Assembly: GCA_963846855.1 (NCBI GenBank)
Contig: CAWJXK010000003.1
Location: forward strand, 229,624 to 293,623
Length of the DNA stretch: 64,000 nt
Source: CAIWHR01 sp963846855
GTDB lineage: Bacteria; Pseudomonadota; Gammaproteobacteria; Burkholderiales; Casimicrobiaceae
Direction: 5' to 3'
Shown here: one piece after another, positions 11,156 through 20,542 of the stretch
Position numbering within the stretch: the first letter of the stretch is position 1
Layout: each line of letters starts with the position of its first letter
The notes under the pieces: model-generated
What the model saw: the letters and a program-made list of their open reading frames with translations, nothing else
Told to the model about the DNA's origin: nothing
Database searches by the model: none
Program-made: the position numbers and the translations under genes

Positions 11156-11917
11156 CTATTCGAGCGAAATCGGAACCCCCGCGAGCGCCAGCACGCCCTC
11201 CAGCACCAGATTATCCACGACCTCGATCGGCGGGTTAAGGTGCGGCGCGATTTCGGGCGCCGCGCCGCCGGCGAGATAGACGCGCACCTGCGCCGGGTTT
11301 GTGTCGACCTGCCGGCGCATCTGCTCGACGGCGCCGCATACCGCCTGCATCGCGCCTGTATAGAGCGCGTCGGCCGTGTTGTCGGGAAACTCGCGGAATT
11401 CGCCCGGTGGCACGCCGAGCGCGGCAGTGTTCTCGGCGAGCGCGCGCAGCATGAGCCGCATCCCGGGAAGGATGAAGCCGCCGCGAAAAATCCCCTCTGC
11501 GTCGAGCGAGTCGATGGTGACGGCGGTGCCGGCGTTGACGACGACGCAGGCCGGAGGAAAGAGGTCGGTCGCGATCGCGCGCTGGCGTGCGGCGCACAGC
11601 GACGCCCATCGATCGGAACCGAGCTGCGCCGGACGCGTGTACTGATTGACGACGCCGCAGGCCGTTCCCGCGGCGATGAGCCACTCGGGAACGACGCGCC
11701 AGCGCGCGAGCTGCGCCTCGACGCGCACGCGGGCCGCCTCGCCCGCGACGTTCACGCCGACGGCGCGAAGCGGGCGCGACAGGTGGTGCCAGTCGCGCAG
11801 CGCCAGCGTTCCGATCTCGTTGTTCGGCGTCACGCCGAGCGTGTGCCATCCGTGCGGACCCGCAAGCCCCCACTTCATCCGGCTGTTGCCGACGTCGAGG
11901 GCGAGGATGAGGCTCAC
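11156..11917 (-). CDS. coaX: Type III pantothenate kinase
   Basis: 253 residues. The phosphate-binding start LILALDVGNSRMKWGL and the central VVVNAGTAVTIDSLD motif are diagnostic of CoaX (ASKHA fold). It phosphorylates pantothenate in the first step of CoA synthesis and differs from CoaA in not being inhibited by CoA. The start is a GTG at 11917. It lies directly downstream of birA, the standard order, and upstream of the SPOR gene. Confidence 0.94.
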   Translation of the reverse strand: MSLILALDVGNSRMKWGLAGPHGWHTLGVTPNNEIGTLALRDWHHLSRPLRAVGVNVAGEAARVRVEAQLARWRVVPEWLIAAGTACGVVNQYTRPAQLGSDRWASLCAARQRAIATDLFPPACVVVNAGTAVTIDSLDAEGIFRGGFILPGMRLMLRALAENTAALGVPPGEFREFPDNTADALYTGAMQAVCGAVEQMRRQVDTNPAQVRVYLAGGAAPEIAPHLNPPIEVVDNLVLEGVLALAGVPISLE

Positions 11918-12004
11918 GCGGGAAGGATGCGCGACGCGGCGCCGCCGTTCAACCGGGGCAGTGCGCCGGCAGGCGGATTCGCTCCCGCGCGTTTGCCGTG
12001 CGCA

Positions 12005-12998
12005 TCAGGCACGCCGCAGTGAAATCTCGCCGGAAAGAAAGCGCGCGCGACGCGGCCCATCGGCCAGCACCAGCGCGCCGCTGGCGTCGACACCCGCGAC
12101 CTTGCCGTTGACCGCCGCCCCGTCGGGCAGCAGCAGCTCGAACCGGCTTGCCCTGGTACGCGTGCCGGTGCTGCCACTCCGCGGCAAAGGGCGCGAAGCC
12201 CTCCTTCGCGTACTGCTCCAGCACGGCGGCGAGCTCGGCGAGGACCGCCGCCAGCACGTGATTGCGGTCGACGCTCTTCATCTTGCGCCCCGCAACCGTG
12301 GCGAGGTCGGTCACCGGGACGGCAATGTCGGCACGCGCGGCCTTCGGCAGCCGCACGTTGAGGCCGACGCCGATCACCGTGTTCGACGGCCCCAGCGCGT
12401 CGCCGTTCACCTCGATCAGGATGCCGCCGAATTTCATGTGCCGGTGCACGAGATCGTTGGGCCACTTGAGCGCGACGCCGGCGAAGCCCTCGGCTTCGAG
12501 CGCACGCGCGACGGCGACTCCGACGGCGAGCGAGAGCCCGGCGAGGAATCCCGCGCCCTGCTCGAAGCGCCATCCCAGCGAGAACGTGATGCTGCCGCCC
12601 GCCACAGCGGTCCACGTGCGGCCGCGCCGGCCGCGGCCGGCCGTCTGCCATTCCGCGGCGAGCACCACGCCGTGGATGTCGCGGCGGCCGATGCGGCGCA
12701 TCAACTCCGAGGAGGTCGAATCGATCTGATCGACGATCTCGAGGGTCAGCGGCGTGCGCGGCGGGCGCGCTGCGACGGCCGTCCTGATCTTCTCGGGGTC
12801 GAGGAAATCGGGCGTGCCGAGCAGCCGGTAGCCGCGCCCCTTGATGCGTTCGAGAGCGAGGCCCGCGGACTCGGCATCCTTCAGGACCTGCGAAACGCGG
12901 GCGCGCGTGAGCCCCACCGTGTCGGCGAGGTCCTCGCCCGAGTGGAAGTTGCCATCGGCGAGATGGCGCAGCAGCGTGAATCCGAGCGGAGTAAGCAC
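12005..12998 (-). pseudogene. birA: Biotin--[acetyl-CoA-carboxylase] ligase BirA, frameshifted
   Basis: A bifunctional biotin ligase/repressor by layout. The N-terminal winged helix (LADTVGLTRARVSQVLKDAE, about residues 22-41) precedes the catalytic domain with AGRGRRGRTW (biotinyl-AMP loop) and ALKWPNDL. The C-terminal domain is split by a shift near 12142-12150. The first frame runs on as Arg/Ala-rich nonsense, while the second gives ELLLPDGAAVNGKVAGVD to SGEISLRRA, stopping at 12005. The gene is normally essential and everything else is conserved, so I read this as one base error rather than real loss. The start is GTG at 12998. It probably forms an operon with coaX. Confidence 0.85.
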
Positions 12999-13178
12999 TA
13001 ACAGACTCGTTATTCCGAAAACCTTGCAACTATGACAGAAAGCGCGCCAAAACGCATCATTTTGTTTGCAATCAGGGACGTGGGGGCGACAGGTCCCGGT
13101 GCAAGCACGCAGGAACGCGATGCGCGCACGGCGGGGCGGCGATCCCGGCCCTGCGGCGCGGGGCAGAGGCGGCCGCCG

Positions 13179-14271
13179 CTACTCCTTCAGCACGCCGCGC
13201 CGGATCTGGTCCTGCTCGATGGACTCGAACAGCGCTCGGAAATTGCCCTCGCCAAAGCCTTCGTTGCCTTTGCGCTGGATGATCTCGAAGAAGATCGGCC
13301 CGATCACGGTCTTGGTGAAGATCTGCAGCAGCATTTCGCCTTTCGCGGGCGCGCCGTCGAGGAGGATGCGGCCGGCCCGGAGCTGCGCCGTGTCCTCGGA
13401 GTGGCCGGGAAGTCGCGTTGCCAGCGCCTCATAGTATGTGTCCGGCGTGTCCTGGAACTCGACGCCGGTGCGGCGCAGCGCGTCGACCGTCCCGTAGATG
13501 TCGCCGGTGCCGAGCGCGACGTGCTGGATGCCTTCGCCGCTGTAGGCGACGAGGTATTCCTGGATCTGGCTCTTGTCGTCGGAGCTCTCGTTGACCGGGA
13601 TGCGGATCTTGCCGCAGGGACTCGTCATCGCCTTGCTCCTGAGGCCGGTCAGCTTGCCCTCGATGTCGAAATAGCGAACCTCGCGGAAATTGAAGAGCCG
13701 CGCGTAGAAGCCCGCCCACTCCTCCATCCGGCCGCGGTGGACGTTGTGCGTCAGGTGATCGATGTAGGTCAGTCCCGCGCCCTTCGGATGCGGGTCGACG
13801 CCGGGCAAGGGCACGAAGTCGATGTCGTAGATCGAGACGCCGCTGCCGCCGCCCGCGCCCGGATAGCGGTCGACCAGATAGATGAGCGAATCGCCGATGC
13901 CCTTGATCGCCGGGATGTTGAGCTCCATCGGCCCGGGATGCGCGTCCACACCCCATGCGCCGGCGTCGACGCACGACTTGAACGCAAGCGCCGCGTCACC
14001 CACGCGGAACGCGATCGCGCAGATCGACGGTCCGTGCACCCGCGCGAACGCCTGCGCGAACGAATGCGGCTCGGCATTGACGATGAAGTTGATGTCGCCC
14101 TGCCGGTAGAGCAGCACGTTCTTCGAGCGGTGCTTTGCCACGGCGGTGAAGCCCATCTGCTCGAACAGGCGGCCGATGCGCCGCCGGGTCCGGTGCCGCG
14201 TATTCGATGAACTCGAATCCGTCGGTGCCGAGCGGGTTTTCCCACAGTGCGTCGGGCCGGGAGGTTGCCAT
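13179..14271 (-). pseudogene. hppD: 4-hydroxyphenylpyruvate dioxygenase, frameshifted near N-terminus
   Basis: Iron-dependent enzyme of tyrosine degradation that converts 4-hydroxyphenylpyruvate to homogentisate. The two-His-one-Glu iron site is visible in YIDHLTHNV, GIQHVAL and FFEIIQRKG. The first about 30 residues (MATSRPDALWENPLGTDGFEF, start 14271) lie in a different frame from the rest (which resumes at MGFTAVAKHRSKNVL), with the shift near 14175-14190. The 1093-base span is one over a multiple of three, so one extra base explains it and gives about 363 residues, normal length. No homogentisate dioxygenase gene is in the window. Confidence 0.88.
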
Positions 14272-14285
14272 GGCTCTTTCTCGAT

Positions 14286-15357
14286 TCAAAGGGGCGCGAA
14301 TGGTAGCTGATCAGGCGGCGACGCCGGGTTTCCGGAGTGCGCCGCGGCGTCGAGAATCAGCCGCTCGGCTTCGGCCGTCAGCACGTGCTGCCAGGCGCCC
14401 TCGTTGGTCGCGCGCGACCAGCCATTCCGCGGTGTCACGGATCGTCTCGCGCAACGGTCGTGCGGCAAGGCCCGCCGCGTGCGCCTTCCTGCCGTCGATC
14501 GACATGAAGCCCGCCGCGTCGGGCTCGCTTGCGGGAAGCCACAGCGGCAACCCGAGCCACGGCGTGACCCCGTGCGCGACCAGTACGTCATCGGTGATTT
14601 CCACGGGTTGCGGCGGCTCCTGCGACTCGGCGACCAGCACGTCGACGAGATCGGAGAACGTCCACTGCCCCGCCGGGCTCACCGCGTTGAACGTGCCGCC
14701 GCGATCCCGCTCGAGGAGGTCGAGCATCCACGCGGCGAGGTCGCGCGCGTCGATCAGCTGGATCGGTCGGCCGAGCGGCGCCGGAACGACCGCCTGCGCC
14801 GCGCGCTCGCCGAGCAGGTGCGGGACGATGAAGCGCGCCACCCAGTAGCCGAACCGGTCGGACGCGTCGCCGGCGCCGACGATGAGTCCGGGCCGGACGA
14901 TCGTCGCGGCTTCGCCGTACACCATGCTCACCGCGGCTTCGCAGGCCGCCTTCAGCCCGCCGTAATTCGGCACGACATCCTCTGTCGTGGGGTCGGCGAG
15001 CGTGGCTACGCGGCCCGTCTCGTCGACGCCCGGCAGGTTCGCGTCGGCGTACACGGACACGGAGGATACGAAAAGATACCGGCCCACGCGATCGGCGAGC
15101 AGTGTGGCGGACGCGTCGACGATGCGCGGGACGTAGCCGCTCGTGTCGACCACGGCGTCCCACGTTCCGACGGCGAGCGCGGCCAGGCCCGGCGCGAGGT
15201 CGGGATCGCGATTGCCCGCGAGCGGAACGACGTCGCGATTGGCGATGACGGGCAGGTTGCCGCGCGTGAAGGTCGTCACCGTGTGCCCGCGCCGAAGCGC
15301 TTCGCCGACGACGTGGCGGCCGAGGAAGCGCGTGCCGCCCAGGACGAGGAGTCTCAT
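14286..15357 (-). CDS. NAD-dependent epimerase/dehydratase-like protein, probable 3' frameshift
   Basis: About 350 residues of an extended SDR (sugar-epimerase-like) protein. The nucleotide-binding start is LLVLGGTRFLGRHVV. The fold continues through LFVSSVSVYAD and PNYGGLKAACE, where the usual YxxxK is reduced to Y-G-G-L-K. The last about 40 residues appear in another frame (EGAWQHVLTAEAERLILDA), with the shift near 14405; without it the frame ends at 14311. The start methionine at 15357 is in frame with the upstream phosphatase gene and no stop separates them. The substrate is unknown. Confidence 0.78.
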
Positions 15358-16155
15358 TGCGCCAGCAGCGGTCAGCACGCGCTCGTGCAGCGCGGGATCG
15401 CCGCAGGCGACGACAGAGCCGCCCTCGTCGCAGGCGCCGCCGCGCCAATCCGTGATCACGCCTCCCGCCGCGCCGACGATCGGGATCAGCGCCTGCACGT
15501 CGTAGGCGTGCAGCGACGACTCGATCACGACATCGATCAAACCCATCGCCAGCAGGCAATAGCAGTAGCAGTCGCCGCCCCAGCGGCGCAGGCGCACTTC
15601 GCCCGCCACGCGATTGAAGGCGTCCTGCGCCTGCGCGGTCCGGAACATCCCGGGGTCGGTGCCGGCGAGCACCGCGTCGGCAAGGGAAGCGCAGCGGCGC
15701 GTCGCGAGCCGCCGCCGCTCGGAGCCGCGCCGCCACCATGCCTCGCCGCCCGCCGTCGCCCCGAACGTCTCGCCGACGAAAGGCTGGTGCGCAACCCCCG
15801 CCACCACGCGCTCGCCGTCGTTCAGCGCGATCAGCGTCGCCCAGTGCAGCTGGCCGAGGATGAAGCTGCGCGTGCCGTCGATCGGGTCGATGACCCACGT
15901 GTAGTTCGACGTCCCCTTTTTCCAGCCGTGCTCTTCGCCGCGGATGCCGTGATCGGGATACGCGTGCGCGATCCGCTCGCGGATCAGCGCTTCGGCGGCG
16001 CGATCGGCGACCGTCACCGGATCGTAGGGCTCGCCGCTCTCGCCCTTGTCGGCGACCTCGAGCGCAACGCGAAAATGCGGCAGGATCGCGGCGCCCGCCG
16101 CCGTGGCGAGCTCGCGGGCGAACTCCGCGTAGGCGCCATTCTCGCGCGTATCCAT
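15355..16155 (-). CDS. Inositol-monophosphatase-family phosphatase (HisN-like)
   Basis: About 266 residues of a Mg-dependent IMPase-fold phosphatase. Metal ligands are visible in IRGEEHG (Glu74, Glu75) and VIDPIDGTRSF (Asp90, Asp93), and the late motif is AYDVQALIPIVGAAGG, where the usual Trp-Asp is Tyr-Asp. Such enzymes act on inositol phosphates, histidinol phosphate or related substrates; the sequence is compatible with a HisN-type enzyme. It lacks its own stop: the frame runs straight into the epimerase-like gene at 15357, giving a 615-codon combined frame. This is either a fusion or an ATGA overlap hidden by an indel. Confidence 0.82.
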
Positions 16156-16172
16156 CGGCTTTAGGGCCAGCC

Positions 16173-17090
16173 CTAGCCGCGCGGAACGATGGTGACGCCG
16201 GCGAGCTTCTCCTGCGCCTCGATCAGCGATGCGATGTACTTGTCGCCGAACCCGAGCAGGTTCGCGTTGACGAGGGTCTGGTGGACCGCTTCGCCGACGA
16301 TCGCGGAGACCGGCAGCGATTCGGCGAGGTGCGTGTAATAGCGAAGATCCTTCATCGCGTTGACCAGCGTGAACTTGAGACCGGTGAGGTCGCCCGACTC
16401 CAGCATCTTGCCCGCCATCATCTGGAAGATGCCGGAGTTGACCGCGCCCGCGGAAATGATCTCGTGCAGCCTGCGGATGGAAACGCCGGCCTTCGCGGCG
16501 GTCGCAAGTGCCTCGGCTGTCGCAGTCGCGATCGACATCGCCATGAAGTTGTTGATGAGCTTCAGCACGTGCCCGTGGCCCGCAGGGCCGGCGTGGATCA
16601 CGTTCTCGCAGAAGGCCGAGAGGACGGGCTTCAGCGTCGCGAACGTGGCGTCGTCTGCGCCGACCATGATGTTGAGCCGGCCCTCCTCGGCTTCCTTCGG
16701 CGTCCGCGCGAGGGGCGCGTCGACGAAGAGCGCGCGCTTCGCCTCGAAATCCTTGCGGATCTTCGCGGTCGACGCGGGCTCGGCGGTCGACGTGTCGACG
16801 AAGATCTGCCCCACGCGCGCCGACGCGAGCAGCCCTTCGGGCGCGTAGACGATTGCCTCGACCTGCGGCGTGCCCGTGACGCACAGGATGACGATGTCGC
16901 TTGCGCGAGTGAGCTCGGCGTGCGTCTTCGTCTCGACGGCGCCGGCAGCGAGGATGTCCGCGAGCGGCGCACGATTGCGGTGCGCCGTGACCGTCAGCGG
17001 GAATCCCTTGGCGACGAGGTTCTTCGCCATGCCGTGGCCCATGAGGCCCAGTCCGATGAATCCGATGCGCGCCTTCGTGTCCGTGGCCAT
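16173..17090 (-). CDS. 3-hydroxyisobutyrate-dehydrogenase-family oxidoreductase
   Basis: 305 residues, normal length for this beta-hydroxyacid dehydrogenase family. The N-terminal Rossmann motif is IGFIGLGLMGHGMAKNL. The substrate signature contains GRLNIMVGADD, and the catalytic Lys lies in GHVLKLINNFM. Members oxidise 3-hydroxyisobutyrate, tartronate semialdehyde (in reverse) or similar short hydroxyacids; the exact substrate is open. It ends 17 bases before the phosphatase gene on the same strand, so co-transcription is likely. The ATG at 17090 is chosen over one four codons upstream. Confidence 0.88.
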   Translation of the reverse strand: MATDTKARIGFIGLGLMGHGMAKNLVAKGFPLTVTAHRNRAPLADILAAGAVETKTHAELTRASDIVILCVTGTPQVEAIVYAPEGLLASARVGQIFVDTSTAEPASTAKIRKDFEAKRALFVDAPLARTPKEAEEGRLNIMVGADDATFATLKPVLSAFCENVIHAGPAGHGHVLKLINNFMAMSIATATAEALATAAKAGVSIRRLHEIISAGAVNSGIFQMMAGKMLESGDLTGLKFTLVNAMKDLRYYTHLAESLPVSAIVGEAVHQTLVNANLLGFGDKYIASLIEAQEKLAGVTIVPRG

Positions 17091-17111
17091 GCTTGCCTCC
17101 ATCACGCAAAA

Positions 17112-17142
17112 TGCAAAGCCCGACCGCGGCGGGTCGGGCGCA
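17112..17142 (-). terminator. Rho-independent terminator of the EamA gene
   Basis: On the minus strand a GCCCGACCC / GGTCGGGC stem with a short loop is followed by TTTGCATTTT. It lies between the EamA-family gene and the next minus-strand gene and should end the former's transcript. Confidence 0.75.
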
Positions 17143-17194
17143 TCGCCGAATTTTACTACCTCGCGGCGGCGGCGCGCGCGACGCCGAGCGCCGC

Positions 17195-18064
17195 TCAATC
17201 GACGGTCGGCGGCGCTTCGACGGCGGCCGCCACGAGCGCGCGCCGGCGCTCGTGCCAGGCGAGCAGGAGACCGCTCGCCGCGATCACGCCGATGCCCGCG
17301 AGCGTCAGCGCGTCGGGAAACTGGCCGTAGAAAAGCCATCCCAGCAGCATGGCCCATACCAGCTGGATATAGGTGAACGGCGTCAGGCCGGAGGCTGGCG
17401 CTCGCTGGAAGGCGAGGATGAACAGGAAGTGCCCCGCGGTGCCAAGCAGTCCGGTGACGCAGACGAGCGCAATGTCGGTCCACGGCATGCTGGCGCTGTG
17501 GTCCAGGAACGGCAATGCCGCGAGCATCAGCAGCGTGCCGCACAGCGCCGGATAGAACAGCGTCACGCGCGGATCGTCGCCGCGCAGGAGGCGGGTGAGA
17601 ATCTGATATACGGCATAGCAGCCGGCGGCGGCGAGCGCGAACAGCGCCCCGCCGTGCAGGATCGACGCGCCGGGTCGGACGATCAGGATCATTCCGGCGA
17701 AGCCGGCGACGACGAACGCCGTGCGCGCGCGCGTCATCCGCTCATGCAGAATCGCGACCGACAGCAGCACGACGAGTATCGGCGTCGTGTAGTTGATCGC
17801 CGTGGCGTCGGCGAGCGGCAGGAACCGGAGCGCGTTGACGAAACAGACGGAAGACAGGAGCAGGACCGTTCCGCGCGCGATCTGCATGCCCGGCTGCGCG
17901 GTGCGCAACAGGTTCCAGCGCATCGTCGGCGCGAGCCAGAGCACCATCGCCACTTCCTGCATGGCATACCGCGTGAAGACGATCAGCGCGACGGGATAGA
18001 GACCCGAGAGATGCTTGGTGGTCGCGTCGAGGAGGGAAAAGCAGCCGACTGCGGCGACGATCAA
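17195..18064 (-). CDS. EamA/DMT-family transporter
   Basis: About 289 residues with ten hydrophobic helices in two homologous halves (EamA domains), for example FLPLADATAINYTTPILVVL in the first and APASGLTPFTYIQLVWAMLL in the second. These are inner-membrane exporters of metabolites or amino acids with unknown substrate. The only start I see in frame is a TTG at 18064, inside the first helix; the open frame extends a further 14 codons (LGIPLAAIG) to a stop without ATG or GTG. The true N-terminus may be lost to an indel or mutation next to the tRNA. Confidence 0.82.
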   Translation of the reverse strand: MIVAAVGCFSLLDATTKHLSGLYPVALIVFTRYAMQEVAMVLWLAPTMRWNLLRTAQPGMQIARGTVLLLSSVCFVNALRFLPLADATAINYTTPILVVLLSVAILHERMTRARTAFVVAGFAGMILIVRPGASILHGGALFALAAAGCYAVYQILTRLLRGDDPRVTLFYPALCGTLLMLAALPFLDHSASMPWTDIALVCVTGLLGTAGHFLFILAFQRAPASGLTPFTYIQLVWAMLLGWLFYGQFPDALTLAGIGVIAASGLLLAWHERRRALVAAAVEAPPTVD

Positions 18065-18171
18065 GCCGATCGCGGCGAGCGGAATGCCCAGTGCTGCGCG
18101 CGAGACGGTCAGGGTGCCACCGGCGGGGACGAGGGTCGGGAGCGGGCGGCGACCGAGGTGGAGTCAGGTAT

Positions 18172-18245
18172 TGGAGCGGGTGAAGGGAATCGAACCCTCG
18201 TCGTAAGCTTGGGAAGCTTCTGCTCTACCATTGAGCTACACCCGC
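18172..18245 (-). tRNA. tRNA-Gly (TCC anticodon)
   Basis: A complete cloverleaf on the minus strand. It has a GCGGGTG acceptor 5' strand, D-arm with GTAGCTCAATGGTAGAGC, anticodon loop CTTCCCA (TCC), T-arm GAGGGTTCGATTCCCTT, acceptor 3' strand CACCCGC, discriminator T and encoded CCA (18172-18174). It is the only intact copy in the array that follows. Confidence 0.95.
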
Positions 18246-18428
18246 ATCACCTGCATTTGCCACATTCGCTTCCCTTCACCGATGAGCGGGTGAAGGGATT
18301 GCTCGGCGATCGCTTCGGGCGATCGCCTCGTCCTCGCCGTCGCGTCGCTCCGGCTCGGACCGCCGCGCCGCAATCTTCGATGCGGCAGCGGCGTCCTGCG
18401 CGGCCCTCACATCGCTCGGGCCGCTGGT

Positions 18429-18483
18429 CGAACCCTCGTCGTAAGCTTGGGAAGCTTCTGCTCTACCATTGAGCTACACCCGC
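18429..18483 (-). pseudogene. Truncated tRNA-Gly copy (B)
   Basis: The first 55 bases of tRNA-Gly(TCC), from the acceptor 5' strand to the T-loop, are identical to the intact gene. The T-stem 3' side, acceptor 3' strand and CCA are replaced by unrelated sequence, so it cannot fold as a tRNA. Confidence 0.88.
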
Positions 18484-18608
18484 ATCACCTGCATTTGCCA
18501 CATTCGCTTCCCTTCACCGATGAGCGGGTGAAGGGATTGCTCGGCGATCGCTTCGGGCGATCGCCTCGTCCTCGCCTGCGCGGCCCTCACATCGCTCGGG
18601 CCGCTGGT

Positions 18609-18663
18609 CGAACCCTCGTCGTAAGCTTGGGAAGCTTCTGCTCTGCCGTTGAGCTACACCCGC
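18609..18663 (-). pseudogene. Truncated tRNA-Gly copy (C)
   Basis: The same 55-base 5' portion as copy B, with two substitutions in the D-arm (AACGGCAG in place of AATGGTAG). It too lacks the 3' T-stem and acceptor. Its upstream flank differs from the other copies, so this is the outer edge of the array. Confidence 0.85.
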
Positions 18664-18811
18664 GCGAAGGCCGATTGTAGCGAAAATCCGCCATGCTCGG
18701 ACTTGCGCCCTGGCGGCGCATCGGGCGGCACCCGCGTCCGCCCTCGACCGATGAGCGCGCCGGTCTTTGCTATCCTGGCCGCTTCGCTCGCGCAAATGAG
18801 CGGAGAAGTCG

Positions 18812-19144
18812 ATGCGAAATGCCACGCTTCCCGTCACGCTGATCATCCTGGGGGCCTTGGGGCTTGTCTGGCACTTCGGCTGGATTCCGGATTTCGACGC
18901 GCTGACCTCGGTCGGATTCATCGCCGGCGGCGCCCTCGTCCTCGCGATGGACGGCATCACCAAGAGCTCAATCGTGCTCGGGCCGACGCTGATCGCGGTC
19001 GGAATCGCGTGGTGGCTGCACGACCAGCAGCATCTGCGGCTGAGCCTCCTCGTCTCGGTGCTGCTGATCGTGATCGGCGCTTTGATGCTCGTCGCGCGGA
19101 GCCCGCGCATTCCGGAGCGGCGCCCGCCACGCGAGCCGTCCTGA
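18812..19144 (+). CDS. Small multi-helix membrane protein
   Basis: 110 residues with about four hydrophobic helices: LPVTLIILGALGLVWHFGWI, a second around VGFIAGGALVLAMDG, a third at VLGPTLIAVGIAWWL, and LSLLVSVLLIVIGALML. The tail is basic and Pro/Arg-rich. The layout resembles LiaF/DUF5668-like small membrane proteins, but the family is not certain. A ribosome site (GGAGAAG) lies a few bases before the ATG. Confidence 0.75.
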   Translation: MRNATLPVTLIILGALGLVWHFGWIPDFDALTSVGFIAGGALVLAMDGITKSSIVLGPTLIAVGIAWWLHDQQHLRLSLLVSVLLIVIGALMLVARSPRIPERRPPREPS

Positions 19145-19399
19145 CCGGACCGCCGGTCAGGCTGCTGCGGTGGTGGACCGGAATCAGCCACTGCGGGGTG
19201 GTCGCCGCGTCGGCGTTGGCGCAAGGCCCGTCTGTTGCGAATTGTTGCAATGCGGCCCATCGGGGAGGGCCGCAAGTCCTGTCCCGCCACTTCCGGCTGG
19301 CGCAGGAACCGTTCGCACTCGTGATAGTCTATTTTTTTGGCGCTCGCATCCGGCGATTCCGTCAGCGCCCCCGCCTCGAAGCGACCCTGTCGCACACCC

Positions 19400-20542
19400 A
19401 TGACCCTGTTGCGCAAGCAAGGCATCTGGATCGCGGTTCTTGCCGCCGTCGTCCTCGCCGCCGGAGGCTATGCCGTCCTGCGCGGAATGCCGGGCTCGCG
19501 CGCGGCCGACGCGAAAGGGTCGCAATCCGTCCCCGTGACTGTCGCGGCCGTGGTCGCCCGGACCATGCCGGTCAGGCTTTACGCGATCGGCAATGTCGAG
19601 CCCTACACGACGGTCGCCGTCCGCGCGCGCGTCGACGGACAACTCGTCGGCGTCCGTTTCAAGGAAGGCGACGAAGTTAAGAAGGGCGCCGTCCTGTTCG
19701 AAATCGACGCTCGTCCGTTCCAGGCGAGCCTGCGCCAGGCCGAAGCCAATCTGCTGCGCGACAAGGCGCTGCTGGACCGCGCTGTCGAGCAGGAAAAGCG
19801 CTACAAGGACCTGCTCGACAAGAAGTTCATCTCGCCCGACGCGTACGCCCAGAACGTCACGAACACGGCGACCGCCAACGCCACGGTGCGCGCCGACGAG
19901 GCCGCGGTCGACAGCGCGAAACTGCAGCTCGAATACTGCACGATCCGCGCGCCGATCACGGGCTACGCCGGCAAGATCATGGTGCAGGAAGGCAACATGG
20001 TGAAGACGGCCGACAGCACGCCCCTCGTCACCCTGAACCAGATCATCCCGGTGTTCGTGACCTTTTCCGTCCCCGAGCAGAACGTGAGCGAGTTGCGGCT
20101 GTACCTGGCGAAGGGCGACGTCAAGGTGCAGGCGCGCCTGCCCAATTCTACCGTCATGCCGACCGGCGGACGCATCAGCTTCCTCGACAATAGCGCCGAC
20201 ACGACGACCGGGACGATCAAGCTCCGCGCCGAATTTCCCAACGCGGACCGCGCGCTCTGGCCCGGGCAGTTTGCCAACGTCGCGGTCACGCTCTACGAGC
20301 AGAAGGACGCCGTCGTCGCGCCGTCCGCGTCGGTGCAGAACGGCCCTTCCGGCCAGTACGTCTACGTCGTCAAGCCGGACCTGACCGTCGAGCTCCGCAA
20401 CATCAAGGTCGCCCGCGCCGAGGGCGACGACACAGTGGTGGCCAGCGGCCTCGCGCCCGGTGAGCAGGTCGTCACGGTCGGTCAACTGCGACTTTCGCCC
20501 GGCGCCAAGGTCACGCTCGGCCGCGCCTCCAGCGCCTCGTGA
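19400..20542 (+). CDS. RND efflux periplasmic adaptor (MFP)
   Basis: 380 residues. An N-terminal membrane anchor (IWIAVLAAVVLAAGGYAVL) is followed by a lipoyl-like half (VEPYTTVAVRARVDGQLV), an alpha-helical hairpin (about 110-170) and beta-barrel domains (IRAPITGYAGKIMVQEGN onward). It is the membrane fusion protein linking the inner-membrane pump to an outer-membrane channel. The ATG at 19400 is chosen because it precedes the anchor. Its TGA overlaps the GTG of the pump gene, so the two are translationally coupled. No outer-membrane factor gene follows, so TolC is probably supplied in trans. Confidence 0.9.
   Translation: MTLLRKQGIWIAVLAAVVLAAGGYAVLRGMPGSRAADAKGSQSVPVTVAAVVARTMPVRLYAIGNVEPYTTVAVRARVDGQLVGVRFKEGDEVKKGAVLFEIDARPFQASLRQAEANLLRDKALLDRAVEQEKRYKDLLDKKFISPDAYAQNVTNTATANATVRADEAAVDSAKLQLEYCTIRAPITGYAGKIMVQEGNMVKTADSTPLVTLNQIIPVFVTFSVPEQNVSELRLYLAKGDVKVQARLPNSTVMPTGGRISFLDNSADTTTGTIKLRAEFPNADRALWPGQFANVAVTLYEQKDAVVAPSASVQNGPSGQYVYVVKPDLTVELRNIKVARAEGDDTVVASGLAPGEQVVTVGQLRLSPGAKVTLGRASSAS

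Larger units (their letters stand above)
18191..18663. repeat. Tandem array of tRNA-Gly-derived repeats
   Basis: The block from the tRNA T-loop through its 5' end plus about 94 flanking bases (18191-18338) recurs at 18429-18576, and its tRNA part recurs again at 18609-18663. Between copies lie GC-rich spacers that share GCGCGGCCCTCACATCGCTC. The flank holds two hairpins: CCCTTCACC / GGGTGAAGGG, and GCGATCGC / GCGATCGC around TTCGG. Copies A and B are identical in the shared part, so the duplication looks recent. Confidence 0.85.

Noticed and set aside
18191..18663. Possible CRISPR-like array at the tRNA repeats
   Set aside because: Only three copies of irregular length, the repeat is a tRNA part, spacers are similar to one another, and there is no cas gene.
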